NCBI GenBank assembly: GCA_902628835.1
Contig: CACOPD010000001.1
Coordinates: 361,347 to 407,341, forward strand
Source: an uncultured Alphaproteobacteria bacterium
GTDB taxonomy: Bacteria > Pseudomonadota > Alphaproteobacteria > HIMB59 > GCA-002718135
Reading direction: 5' to 3'
DNA length: 45,995 nucleotides
Of the stretch, positions 11,106 to 20,258 are shown one piece after another. The number at the start of each line of letters is the position of its first letter. The stretch's first letter is position 1. Below the pieces are notes generated by a model, which searched no databases, was not told the origin of the DNA, and worked only from the letters and a program-made list of their open reading frames with translations. A program made the position numbers and the translations under genes.

Positions 11106-13859
11106 ATGGCAGACAGTCTACAGGTATCAGCAAAGATCTCAGAAGAAAAAAGTGTAAATATTTTAACATTAAGTGTCGTGCGTCGTGACGGAGCAATTAC
11201 TCCTTTCAAATCAGATAAAATTTCAAATGCTATAAAAAAAGCATTCTTAGCACAAACAAAAATTAGAAATGATAAAAATAAGGAGAAAGAACAACAAGAT
11301 GGAATTCATAAAACTGTTGAAGCTTTAACACATAAAGTTGTCTCAGCTTTGACAAGAAGGATTGCTGACGGAGACATGATTCACATTGAGGATATTCAAG
11401 ATCAAGTTGAATTAGCTCTTATGAGGGATGAGCATCATAAAGTTGCTAGGGCATATGTTTTATACAGAGAACAAAGAGCGGCTTCAAGATATCACACTAA
11501 AAAACTAAAAGAACAAGTTGGGGAAAAAGCTTCATCAATGATGGTAACTAAAAGAGACGGAAGTAAAGAACCAATTTCACTGGATAAAATTACTAATAGA
11601 GTTTCTGTTCTATCTACTGGTTTAAATATTGATCCAATTGTCGTTGTTCAAAAAGCTGTCCCTGGATTGTACAGTGATATTAGTTCTGCTGAAATTGATA
11701 CTTATCTTGCTGAAACTGCTGCCGCTTTAACAGTTGAACATCCTGATTATTCTTATCTAGCAGCAAGAATAAAAGTTAACTCATTACATAAAGAAACTCC
11801 AGGTTTCATAATTGCAACAAAAAATTTATACGATGATGGCTTGTTAAGAGAAGATTATTATAAAAAGGTGATGGAAAATGCAGATTTAATAGAGTCCGTA
11901 ATTGACTATGACAAAGATTATACTTTTGATTATTTTGCTCTCACAACACTAATAAGGGCATATTTATTAAAGTTTGATAATAAAACAATTGAAAGACCTC
12001 AGGACCTATGGATGAGAGTAACTTTAACGGTTACTGGTAATGAATTTAATTTAGATAAAATTAAAGAAACTTATAAAAGTTTATCTAGTGGTATGTATAC
12101 ACATGCTACTCCTACATTGTTTAATAGTGGGTTAAAGATGCAACAATTATCTTCATGCTTTTTAATAGGTATGGAAGATGATTCTATTGAAGGTATTTTT
12201 AATACTATTAAAGATTGTGCGCTAATTTCTAAAACGGCTGGCGGTATTGGAATGCACGCTCACAATATTAGAGGTAGTGGAAGTAGAATAAAATCAACAA
12301 ATGGTAAATCCAATGGTCTTATTCCATTTCTTAAAATTTTTAATGAGACTGCTAAATCAGTTGATCAGGGTGGAGGTAAAAGAAAAGGTTCTTTTGCAGT
12401 TTACTTAGAACCTTGGCACGCTGACATTGAGAAATTTCTAGAACTTAGAAAAAATACAGGTGCTGAAGAATTTAGAGCAAGAGATTTGTTTTACGCTTTA
12501 TGGATACCAGATTTATTCATGAAAAGAGTAGAAAATGATGAAGAATGGACGCTTATGAGTGAACATGAATGTCCAGGTCTTTCAGATGTATTTGGTGACG
12601 AGTTTGAAAAACTTTACACTAAGTATGAAAATGAAATGAAGCATTTAGAAAAAATTAAAGCAAGAGATCTAATGTCTAAAATTATAGAAGCACAGATAGA
12701 AACAGGACAGCCCTATATGCTCTATAAAGACTCAATTAATAACAAGTCTAACCAAAAAAACATTGGTGTCATCAAATCTTCTAATCTTTGTGCAGAAATA
12801 GTTGAGTACTCTGATAAGAATGAGACATCGGTTTGTAACTTAGCTTCTATCGCTCTGCCAAAATTTGTAAAAAAATCAGATAAAAAATTAATATATGACT
12901 ATGATGCTCTTTATGAAACCGCAAAATTAGCTACAAAAAACTTAGATGAAGTAATTGATATTAATTTTTATCCAACTGATAAAACTGAAAGATCTAACAA
13001 TAAACATAGACCAATAGGTTTGGGCATACAGGGACTTGCAGATGTCTACTTTAAGTTGGGAATAGCCTATGAGTCTGAGGAGGCAAAAGAAATAAATAAA
13101 CTAATTTTTGAAACAATTTACTTTGGTGCCTTAGAAGCTTCATGTGAATTAGCAAAAGAAAAAGGTGCTTACGAAACATTTGAAAATTCACCAATTTCGG
13201 AAGGTAAGTTTCAATTTGATCTATGGAATGTTAACCCATCTTCAAAATGGGATTGGGATACACTTAGAGCTAAAATTAAAAAGCATGGTGTAAGAAATTC
13301 ATTAACCACAGCCTGTATGCCAACTGCGTCAACGGGTATTATATTAGGTAATACTGAAACATTCCAAATTCAAACCTCTAATATATATAAAAGACAAACT
13401 CTCTCAGGTGAGTTTCTTCTCGTAAATAGATATTTAGTGAATGAACTCTCTCAAAGAGGATTGTGGAATAAAGATATGAGAGATAAAATAATCTTAGAAA
13501 ATGGATCTGTTGAAAACATAAATGAAATTCCAACTGAACTAAAAGAAATTTATAAAACAGTTTGGGAAGTATCGCAGAAAACTGTCATAGATATGTCTGC
13601 AGATAGAGCACCATTTATAGATCAAACTCAGTCAATGAACCTTTGGCTTTCAACACCTACATTTGGAAAAGTAAATTCAATGCATATGTATGCATGGAAA
13701 AAAGGACTTAAAACTGGAATGTATTATCTAAGAAGTAGATCAGCTGTTGATGCTGTAAAAGTTACAGTTTCATCAGAAAAAGTAGCGAAAGATGCTTATA
13801 TTAATACAACTATAAAACAAAACAACGAACCTGAAGATTGTGAGACTTGTAGTGCATAA
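11106..13859 (+). CDS. nrdA: Ribonucleoside-diphosphate reductase, alpha subunit (class I)
   Basis: The 917-residue protein reduces ribonucleotides to deoxyribonucleotides. Two N-terminal ATP-cone domains are visible, each opening with an RRDG/KRDG-type signature (VVRRDGAITPFKSDKI near residue 24; VTKRDGSKEPISLDKI near 145). The active site shows SSCFLIGMEDD (near 350), NLCAEI (near 560) and SVCNLAS (near 575). The radical-transfer tyrosines lie in LKTGMYYLRSR, and the C-terminal shuttle pair is CETC (912-915). nrdB and a glutaredoxin follow. The doubled ATP-cone makes it longer than E. coli NrdA (761). Confidence 0.97.
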   Translation: MADSLQVSAKISEEKSVNILTLSVVRRDGAITPFKSDKISNAIKKAFLAQTKIRNDKNKEKEQQDGIHKTVEALTHKVVSALTRRIADGDMIHIEDIQDQVELALMRDEHHKVARAYVLYREQRAASRYHTKKLKEQVGEKASSMMVTKRDGSKEPISLDKITNRVSVLSTGLNIDPIVVVQKAVPGLYSDISSAEIDTYLAETAAALTVEHPDYSYLAARIKVNSLHKETPGFIIATKNLYDDGLLREDYYKKVMENADLIESVIDYDKDYTFDYFALTTLIRAYLLKFDNKTIERPQDLWMRVTLTVTGNEFNLDKIKETYKSLSSGMYTHATPTLFNSGLKMQQLSSCFLIGMEDDSIEGIFNTIKDCALISKTAGGIGMHAHNIRGSGSRIKSTNGKSNGLIPFLKIFNETAKSVDQGGGKRKGSFAVYLEPWHADIEKFLELRKNTGAEEFRARDLFYALWIPDLFMKRVENDEEWTLMSEHECPGLSDVFGDEFEKLYTKYENEMKHLEKIKARDLMSKIIEAQIETGQPYMLYKDSINNKSNQKNIGVIKSSNLCAEIVEYSDKNETSVCNLASIALPKFVKKSDKKLIYDYDALYETAKLATKNLDEVIDINFYPTDKTERSNNKHRPIGLGIQGLADVYFKLGIAYESEEAKEINKLIFETIYFGALEASCELAKEKGAYETFENSPISEGKFQFDLWNVNPSSKWDWDTLRAKIKKHGVRNSLTTACMPTASTGIILGNTETFQIQTSNIYKRQTLSGEFLLVNRYLVNELSQRGLWNKDMRDKIILENGSVENINEIPTELKEIYKTVWEVSQKTVIDMSADRAPFIDQTQSMNLWLSTPTFGKVNSMHMYAWKKGLKTGMYYLRSRSAVDAVKVTVSSEKVAKDAYINTTIKQNNEPEDCETCSA

Positions 13860-13874
13860 AAAAGGAGTAGTAAA

Positions 13875-14864
13875 ATGATATCAAAAGGCGTTAAATCAAT
13901 ATTTCCAATAAAAAACCAAGAAATTTGGGATAGATATAAACAACACATTCAAGCCTTTTGGACAACTGAAGAAGTGTCATTACAAGATGATTTAAGAGAT
14001 CTAGAAACTTTAAACGAAGGTGAAAAACATTTTATTAAACATGTACTAGCTTATTTTGCAAACTCCGAAGCAATGATTAATGAGAACTTAGCAAGTAGGT
14101 TCTACAAAGAAATATTAATACCTGAAGCAAGATGCTTCATCTCAATGCAAATGTTAAATGAATCAATCCACGCAGAAATGTATGGTTTACAAATTGAGGC
14201 TTATGTAAAAGATACAAAAGAAAAAGATATGCTCTTTGATGCAATACAAAACGTACCATGTATTAACCATAAAGCACAATGGGTATCAAAGTGGCTTAAT
14301 GGTAGTCAAAACTTATTAACAAGACTAATAGGATTTGGATTAGTTGAAGGTTTATTTTTTGCAGGTTCTTTTTGTGCAATATATTATTTTAGAAAAAGAG
14401 GTTTACTACCGGGTTTAGCCTTATCTAATGATTGGATTGCAAGAGATGAAGGAATGCATTTTAGCTTCTCGTCGTTAATGTTTAGAACTTTGAGAGACAA
14501 GTTTAATAATAAAACATTAACTGATTCAGATATTAGTGATTTATCTTTGATACCTTCAGATGTTCCTCAATCACAATTTGAAGAAATTGTTAGAGAGGCA
14601 GTAGCATTCGAAAAAGAATTTGTTAGAGATGCTTTACCAGTTGATTTAATTGGTATGAATCAAGACTTAATGTGTAAGTATATTGAAGCGGTTGCCGATA
14701 GAATTGCAGATTTATTTGAATTTGACAGAGTCTTTAATACAGAGAATCCTTTTGATTTTATGAGAGCTTTAGATGTTCAAAACGTTACAAACTTTTTTGA
14801 AAAAAGAGTATCTGAGTATCAAAGGCCTACAGACAGAGCTTTAAGTTTTGATGAAGCTTTTTAA
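13875..14864 (+). CDS. nrdB: Ribonucleoside-diphosphate reductase, beta (radical-generating) subunit
   Basis: The 329-residue subunit supplies the radical for NrdA. Metal-ligand positions by alignment with eukaryotic R2: Glu65 (ANSEAMINENL), Glu96 and His99 (NESIHAEMYG), Glu158 (VEGLFFAGSF), Glu192 and His195 (RDEGMHFSF). The radical tyrosine position is kept as Tyr103. Position 65 is normally Asp in Y-radical enzymes; Glu there is otherwise known from the Mn/Fe class Ic R2 of Chlamydia, which lacks the Tyr. A strong SD (AGGAG, 13863-13867) precedes the ATG. The C-terminus ends SFDEAF, the NrdA-docking type of tail. Confidence 0.96.
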   Translation: MISKGVKSIFPIKNQEIWDRYKQHIQAFWTTEEVSLQDDLRDLETLNEGEKHFIKHVLAYFANSEAMINENLASRFYKEILIPEARCFISMQMLNESIHAEMYGLQIEAYVKDTKEKDMLFDAIQNVPCINHKAQWVSKWLNGSQNLLTRLIGFGLVEGLFFAGSFCAIYYFRKRGLLPGLALSNDWIARDEGMHFSFSSLMFRTLRDKFNNKTLTDSDISDLSLIPSDVPQSQFEEIVREAVAFEKEFVRDALPVDLIGMNQDLMCKYIEAVADRIADLFEFDRVFNTENPFDFMRALDVQNVTNFFEKRVSEYQRPTDRALSFDEAF

Positions 14865-15103
14865 TGGACGCTGAGATATATTCTAAAACTAATTGTGGTT
14901 ACTGTGATAGAGCTAAATTACGGTTAGCTAAATTTAATCCAAAGATTTATATGCTTGGTACAGATTATACAAGAGAAGATTTTTTTGAAAAGTTTCCAAA
15001 TGCAAAAACTTTTCCTCAAATAATTTTAAATGGTGAAAAAATTGGTGGGTATCATGAACTTGAAAAATGGTTTGAAATGAATACTTTTGATGAGGAATTC
15101 TAA
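14864..15103 (+). CDS. Glutaredoxin-like protein linked to ribonucleotide reductase
   Basis: The 79-residue thioredoxin-fold protein has the CGYC active site at residues 11-14 and the cis-proline/GSH-site region FPQIILNGEKIGGYHEL. The ATG shares one base with the nrdB stop (TAATG), so it is translationally coupled and probably the electron donor that re-reduces NrdA, as NrdH or Grx1 does elsewhere. The GGY..L pattern favours glutathione-type glutaredoxin over NrdH. Its stop overlaps that of a convergent tiny ORF. Confidence 0.92.
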   Translation: MDAEIYSKTNCGYCDRAKLRLAKFNPKIYMLGTDYTREDFFEKFPNAKTFPQIILNGEKIGGYHELEKWFEMNTFDEEF

Positions 15104-15228
15104 ATAACCTTTTTTTTTCCTTTTCTCGTGTAAGTTTTTTTACTCATAACAATTCTTTGCTTGTACTTAGGTAATTTTAAATCTTGAGCATAGGGATTTC
15201 GTTTCTTATTTTTTTTTTTAATTGTCAT
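15100..15228 (-). CDS. Very small basic protein, possible ArfA-like ribosome-rescue factor
   Basis: A 42-codon frame starts with ATG 8 bp after the polA stop and ends in TAG overlapping the glutaredoxin stop. It reads N-P-Y-A near residues 11-14, then LPKYKQRIVMSKKTYTRKGK. That segment resembles the functional core of E. coli ArfA as I recall it (DPLFRQRV..KK..SYMRKGK), with conserved P, aromatic, Q-R-hydrophobic, K-K, Y-x-R-K-G-K spacing. ArfA recruits RF2 to ribosomes stalled on non-stop mRNA. Lysine-rich ORFs arise easily at this base composition, so both the gene and its function are provisional. Confidence 0.5.
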   Translation of the reverse strand: MTIKKKNKKRNPYAQDLKLPKYKQRIVMSKKTYTRKGKKKVI

Positions 15229-15236
15229 AATTAAGC

Positions 15237-17978
15237 CTAATGTGCCTGACCCCAATTATCACCTGCGCCATAATCAACAGTTAATGGAACTGAAAAATTT
15301 TTATATTTTAAATGTACTGACTCCATAATTTTTTTTACATTATTTACTAAATTATCGTATTTTTTAGTTTCTACCTCAAAAATTAATTCGTCATGTACTT
15401 GTAGTAGCATTTCTGCCTCAATGTTTTTAAATTTTATTTCTTTATGAATTTCAATCATAGCTAACTTAATAATATCGGCCGCACTACCTTGTATTGGGGC
15501 ATTGATTGCTTGTCTTTCCGCAAAACCTCTAACAGCAAAATTCTTATCTGAAATTCCTTTAATATTAATTTTTCTTTTAAAAATTGTTTCTACATATTGA
15601 TTTGTTTTTGCAAAATCGATTTGATTATCCATATATTTTTTAATTTTTGGATATTTATTAAAATACTCATTTATGTAATCTTTTGCTTCTGTGTTTGAAA
15701 TATCAAGTTGCTTAGCCAGTCCATACGGACTAATACCATACAAAATTCCAAAATTAATTGCTTTTGCCTTTCTTCTAAAATCATTATTTATTTGATCATC
15801 TTTCAAATTAAATATTTCCTTAGCAGTTGATGCATGAATATCTTCATTATTTTTAAATGCTTTGATAAAATTTTTATCTTCAGAAATTTCTGCAGCTAAT
15901 CTTAATTCTATTTGGGAATAATCAAAACTGACTAGTTTTTTTCCTTTTCCACTAATAAAAGCAGTTCTTATTTTTTTACCATTTTCAGTTCTAATTGGAA
16001 TATTTTGAAGATTTGGATCTGTAGAGCTTAATCGACCTGTTAGTGTATTAGCTAAACCAAATGATGTATGAACTCTGCTTTTACCATCTGTTAATCTAAA
16101 TAAAGCATCTGTATAGGTTGATTTAAGTTTTGTTAATTCCCTCCAATCAAGAACAAGTTGTGCAATTTCAAATCCATCTGAGGCTAAATTATTTAAAGTT
16201 GAAGAATCAGTTGAATATGTTCCTGATTTTGTTTTCTTACCGCCAGGTATTTTAAGATTAATAAATAATATTTCTCCTAATTGTTTAGGTGAACCAATAT
16301 TGAACTCTTCTTTTGAAAGTTTATAAATGTTCTTTTCAAGTTTTTTACTTTCATTTTCAAATTCATTACTTAGACTTGTTAAAAATTTTTTATTTACCTC
16401 TATGCCATTAGCTTCAATTGAAGATAATACCTCTACAAGAGGCAAGTCGATGTTTTGATAAACAAAATTAGCCTTTTCTTTTATTAAACGAGGATAAAGA
16501 TTTTGAAAAAGCCTGAACGTTAATAGAGAATCTTCAGCGGCATAATTAATTGCGTTATCGATGGTTACTTTATCAAAAGTAATTTCATTTTTTCCCGTAC
16601 CAACAACTTCTTTATATTTAATTGTTGTATAATTTAAATGATTAAATGAAAGATCATCTAAATTGTGCTTATAAATCCCGTTATCAATTGAGTAGGAAAT
16701 TAACATTGTGTCTGCAATTGAATTAAACTTTACTCCATACTTATTTAAAATTCTAATATCATATTTTATGTTTTGACCAATTTTTAAGATTGATTCATTT
16801 TTACAAATTTTATTAATATGATTAATTACATAATTTTCATCTAACTGATTATCAATTTTTTTTGACCCATCTGAAGTAGTATGGTTTATAGGAATATAGT
16901 AAGAAATGTTCTCATTATAACATATTGATATACCAACTAATTTAGCTTTTTCTATATTGAGTGAGTTAGTTTCAGTATCAATAGCACATATACCTTTTTT
17001 TTCAATTTCACTTAAAATTTTTTCAAAATTTTTCTTTGAATTAATTAATTGATACTTTGGCTCTATTTCTTTTTTTTGAATTCTGTTATCACTACCACTA
17101 GATATAAAAGAGTTGGATTTTAATCTTTCAGATGTTGATCTAAAGCCCTGTTCTTTAAGGAACTCAAAGATATTGTTATTTTCATTTTTTAATTCATTAT
17201 AAGTTTTAATTACCTTAATACTTTGAGGTATTTGCACATCGTTTTTTAATTTTACAAGCTCTAAACTTAATCTAATATCATTTTCTGCTTCTTTTAATAT
17301 ATTTCTTCTTTTTTCTTGTTTAATTTTACTTAGATTTTTCATTAACCCATCAATGTCATTAAACTCATTTATTAATTGAGATGCTGTCTTAGGGCCAATA
17401 CCGGGCGCACCTGGAATGTTATCAACTTTGTCTCCTGTCAAAGCTTGAATAAAAATTACTTTATCTGGTTGCACTCCAAATTTTTCTTCCACATCTTTAA
17501 TTTCTATTTTTTTATTTTTCATTGGGTCAAGCATTGTTACATTTTTGCTAACAAGCTGCATCAAATCTTTATCTGAAGAAACTATAATAGTTTCAATTTC
17601 ATTTTTTTTTGCTAAATTAACATAAGTAGCAATTAGATCATCAGCTTCAAAACCCTCTATTTCCAATTGAGGTATATTAAAACTTTTTACGCACTCCCTG
17701 ATTAAAGGAAATTGTGGTATTAAATCATCAGGAGCCTCTCCTCTATTAGCTTTATAATCTGCATATATTTTATTTCTAAAATTTTTCCTAGCAGCATCAA
17801 ATATAACTATCATTTTATCATCACTATAATCTTCAATGAGCTTAACTAACATATTTGTAAATCCAAAAACTGCATTAATAGGTGTGCCATCTGCACGGTT
17901 CATTGAAGGTAATCCATAATATGCTCTAAAAATATAAGCTGATCCGTCAACTAAAATTAATCTACTCTTTTTATTCAT
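15237..17978 (-). CDS. polA: DNA polymerase I
   Basis: The 913-residue protein has all three domains. The N-terminal 5'-3' exonuclease includes LVDGSAYIFRAYYGLP and GFEADDLIATY. An intact proofreading domain shows DTETNSLN, the IKYDIRILN segment and YAAEDSLLT. The polymerase includes SFDYSQIELRL, RRKAKAINFGILYGIS and the palm motif LLQVHDELIFEV. ATG at 17978 (MNKKSRLILVDG) is preferred to a TTG four codons upstream, because family members begin just before LVDGSAYIFRA. It diverges from the ABC ATPase across 31 bp. Confidence 0.97.
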   Translation of the reverse strand: MNKKSRLILVDGSAYIFRAYYGLPSMNRADGTPINAVFGFTNMLVKLIEDYSDDKMIVIFDAARKNFRNKIYADYKANRGEAPDDLIPQFPLIRECVKSFNIPQLEIEGFEADDLIATYVNLAKKNEIETIIVSSDKDLMQLVSKNVTMLDPMKNKKIEIKDVEEKFGVQPDKVIFIQALTGDKVDNIPGAPGIGPKTASQLINEFNDIDGLMKNLSKIKQEKRRNILKEAENDIRLSLELVKLKNDVQIPQSIKVIKTYNELKNENNNIFEFLKEQGFRSTSERLKSNSFISSGSDNRIQKKEIEPKYQLINSKKNFEKILSEIEKKGICAIDTETNSLNIEKAKLVGISICYNENISYYIPINHTTSDGSKKIDNQLDENYVINHINKICKNESILKIGQNIKYDIRILNKYGVKFNSIADTMLISYSIDNGIYKHNLDDLSFNHLNYTTIKYKEVVGTGKNEITFDKVTIDNAINYAAEDSLLTFRLFQNLYPRLIKEKANFVYQNIDLPLVEVLSSIEANGIEVNKKFLTSLSNEFENESKKLEKNIYKLSKEEFNIGSPKQLGEILFINLKIPGGKKTKSGTYSTDSSTLNNLASDGFEIAQLVLDWRELTKLKSTYTDALFRLTDGKSRVHTSFGLANTLTGRLSSTDPNLQNIPIRTENGKKIRTAFISGKGKKLVSFDYSQIELRLAAEISEDKNFIKAFKNNEDIHASTAKEIFNLKDDQINNDFRRKAKAINFGILYGISPYGLAKQLDISNTEAKDYINEYFNKYPKIKKYMDNQIDFAKTNQYVETIFKRKINIKGISDKNFAVRGFAERQAINAPIQGSAADIIKLAMIEIHKEIKFKNIEAEMLLQVHDELIFEVETKKYDNLVNNVKKIMESVHLKYKNFSVPLTVDYGAGDNWGQAH

Positions 17979-18009
17979 TGTAAATTTCAATATATAAGAT
18001 TTAAATAAA

Positions 18010-18942
18010 ATGTCAGATTATAAATATTCAATTGAAGCAAAAAAAGTAAACAAATTTTTTAATAAAAATTCAAAAATTGTAAATGCTCTTTTAAATTTTA
18101 ATATTAAAATAAAAAAAGGTACAATACATGGTTTACTTGGACCAAATGGTGCTGGCAAATCAACATTTATAAACATTCTAGGGGGACTGGTTAAGAAGGA
18201 TACTGGAACAGTGTCAATTTGTGGTATTGATATAGACACTCATTCTAAATTAAGTAAATTTAAAATTGGTATTGTTCCACAAGAGTTAAATATTGATCCT
18301 TTTTTTTCACCAGCTGAATTACTTGAGTTGCAAGCTGGATTATATGGTATCCCTAAAAGAAAAAGGATTACTGAAGCAATATTAGAAAATCTAAGCCTCA
18401 TGGAACAGCGTAATGCTTATGCTAGAACTCTTTCTGGAGGAATGAGAAGGAGATTATTGATTGCTAAAGCATTAGTGCATAATCCAGAAATGTTAATCTT
18501 AGATGAGCCTACTGCTGGTGTTGATATAAATTTGCGTACGTCTTTATGGAAATATATTAAAAAAATTAACTCTAAAGGTACTACTGTATGCTTAACTACT
18601 CACTACCTAGAAGAAGCTGAACAGCTTTGCAATAATATAACTATTTTAGATAAAGGAAAAATTATAATAGATGATGAAAAAGAAAAAATTATTAATATAG
18701 TTTCTTCAAAAAAAGTTTCCTTCAATCTAATTAATTTTGATAATAAAGATCTAGAATTCAAAGAATTTGACTATAAAATAAACGGTAATCTTTTAGATAT
18801 TGAATATGATAAAAATAAATTAAATCTAAATCAGATCATAAAAATTTTAGAAAGAAAAAATATATATTTTACTGAAATAAATACATCAGAAAGTAATTTA
18901 GAAGATGCCTTTTTAAAATTAACACAAAATGAAAATAAATGA
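18010..18942 (+). CDS. ABC-2-type transporter ATP-binding protein, without adjacent permease
   Basis: The 310-residue ATPase has Walker A GLLGPNGAGKSTFIN, Q-loop VPQEL, signature LSGGMRRRLLIAKAL, Walker B LILDEPTAGVD and the H-loop TTHYLEEAEQL. A C-terminal extension of about 85 residues, typical of CcmA/YadG-like drug, lipid or polysaccharide exporters, follows. The usual downstream ABC-2 membrane gene is missing; instead the next gene, overlapping by 4 bp, encodes an O-antigen ligase-like protein. A partner permease must be encoded elsewhere. The substrate is unknown. Confidence 0.92.
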   Translation: MSDYKYSIEAKKVNKFFNKNSKIVNALLNFNIKIKKGTIHGLLGPNGAGKSTFINILGGLVKKDTGTVSICGIDIDTHSKLSKFKIGIVPQELNIDPFFSPAELLELQAGLYGIPKRKRITEAILENLSLMEQRNAYARTLSGGMRRRLLIAKALVHNPEMLILDEPTAGVDINLRTSLWKYIKKINSKGTTVCLTTHYLEEAEQLCNNITILDKGKIIIDDEKEKIINIVSSKKVSFNLINFDNKDLEFKEFDYKINGNLLDIEYDKNKLNLNQIIKILERKNIYFTEINTSESNLEDAFLKLTQNENK

Positions 18943-20258
18943 CTCAAACAAATTATATAATATTTTTTATTTCATTTATTCTAATATCATTCATTCCATT
19001 AAGTTTGGTAACAGGACCAGCTTTGCCAGACATTTCAGTTGTACTAGTATGTATTTTCTTTTTGTATTACATATTAAAAGACAAACAATTTTTTATTTTT
19101 AAGAATTTATTTGTTTACTATTCATTTTTGTTTTGGATAGTATTAGTCTTATTAAGTTTTAATTCAATTGAAAAATATAATTCGCTTGGTGAATCTTTAA
19201 TTTTTTTAAGAATTTTGTTGATTCCTATTATGGTTTATTATTGGCTTTTAACTAAGAATAAATTTATTATATTCTCTCTATTTATAATTTTTTTTGTAAA
19301 CACATTAGTTATTATTGACTCTATTTATCAATTTTTAAATTATGATCCATTAATAGGATTTAAGGGGGATATATTTAATAGAAATGCGGATAAGTTTTAC
19401 GGTAGGTTATCTGGGCCTTTTTTAGACCTAGTTCCAGGATCATTCATTTCAAAGTTTTTTATATTCGGTTTCATTTTTTTAGTATTAACAATTAAAAATA
19501 AAAAAGTATTTTTTTATTTTTCAATATTTTATTTAACAGTTTGTGGAATAATTACTTTCATAAGTGGAGAAAGAATGGCTTTGGCTACTTTTTTGATGGC
19601 TATACTTTTAGGGATTCTACTTTTAAAAAAATATAGGTTTATATTTATTACTAGTTTAATTTGTCTAGCATTAATATCTTCAACAATTTACTTTAATCAT
19701 GACCAATATCAAAATTATAGAATAATTGAGTCTAAACCAGGCCATTTAGGATTAGTTATAGAAAAATATAATAGTAAATGTGTTAACAATGAAAATTGTA
19801 GTAAAATTATCAATGTACAGCCTCAATTTATTGAGGTTTTAAAAAATTTTTCTGAGTCAGCTTATAGCGATACATTTACTTTAGCATTAGAAATGTTCAG
19901 TACTAAGAAAATTACAGGTGTTGGAATGAATAGTTTTAATTATGGTTGTTTAAATATTGAACAATTCAAAAAAGAAACATGTTGGAGCCACCCGCATAAT
20001 TTTTATTTACAATGGCTTGCTGAAACTGGTATCATAGGTTTTTTATTTTTTATTTTATATATATTTATTATTTTTAAAATTATTCTATTTGATAATAAAG
20101 ATAGCACATTTAAATATTTCTCAATAATTGCTATTATAGTTTTATTTTGGCCGATTATGTCTACAGGAAGTCTTTTAAAAAACTGGCATGGGATCCAAAC
20201 TTTTTTTATAATTGGTTTAAGTTTATCAGTACTGAATATTAAAAATAAAATTAACTAG
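18939..20258 (+). CDS. O-antigen ligase / polymerase family membrane protein (Wzy_C type)
   Basis: The 439-residue protein is strongly hydrophobic, with roughly ten membrane helices, one large hydrophilic loop near residues 250-340 and the family signature HPHNFYLQWLAETGIIGF after it. Such proteins attach or polymerise surface glycans on the periplasmic side (WaaL, Wzy or related transferases). The loop contains four cysteines (KCVNNENC and later CLN...TC) that could form disulfides. It is coupled to the upstream ATPase by a 4-bp overlap and its stop overlaps the convergent methyltransferase by 8 bp. Ligase or polymerase cannot be told from sequence alone. Confidence 0.85.
   Translation: MTQTNYIIFFISFILISFIPLSLVTGPALPDISVVLVCIFFLYYILKDKQFFIFKNLFVYYSFLFWIVLVLLSFNSIEKYNSLGESLIFLRILLIPIMVYYWLLTKNKFIIFSLFIIFFVNTLVIIDSIYQFLNYDPLIGFKGDIFNRNADKFYGRLSGPFLDLVPGSFISKFFIFGFIFLVLTIKNKKVFFYFSIFYLTVCGIITFISGERMALATFLMAILLGILLLKKYRFIFITSLICLALISSTIYFNHDQYQNYRIIESKPGHLGLVIEKYNSKCVNNENCSKIINVQPQFIEVLKNFSESAYSDTFTLALEMFSTKKITGVGMNSFNYGCLNIEQFKKETCWSHPHNFYLQWLAETGIIGFLFFILYIFIIFKIILFDNKDSTFKYFSIIAIIVLFWPIMSTGSLLKNWHGIQTFFIIGLSLSVLNIKNKIN

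Noticed and set aside
10990-11196. Minus-strand ORF of 68 codons overlapping the nrdA start
   Set aside because: It runs through the NrdR-box region and into nrdA coding sequence, has no recognisable motif, and its composition fits a chance open frame.
17978-17990. TTG start for polA four codons upstream of the ATG
   Set aside because: ATG at 17978 places the conserved LVDGSAYIFRA at the expected distance from the N-terminus and leaves more room for the divergent promoter.
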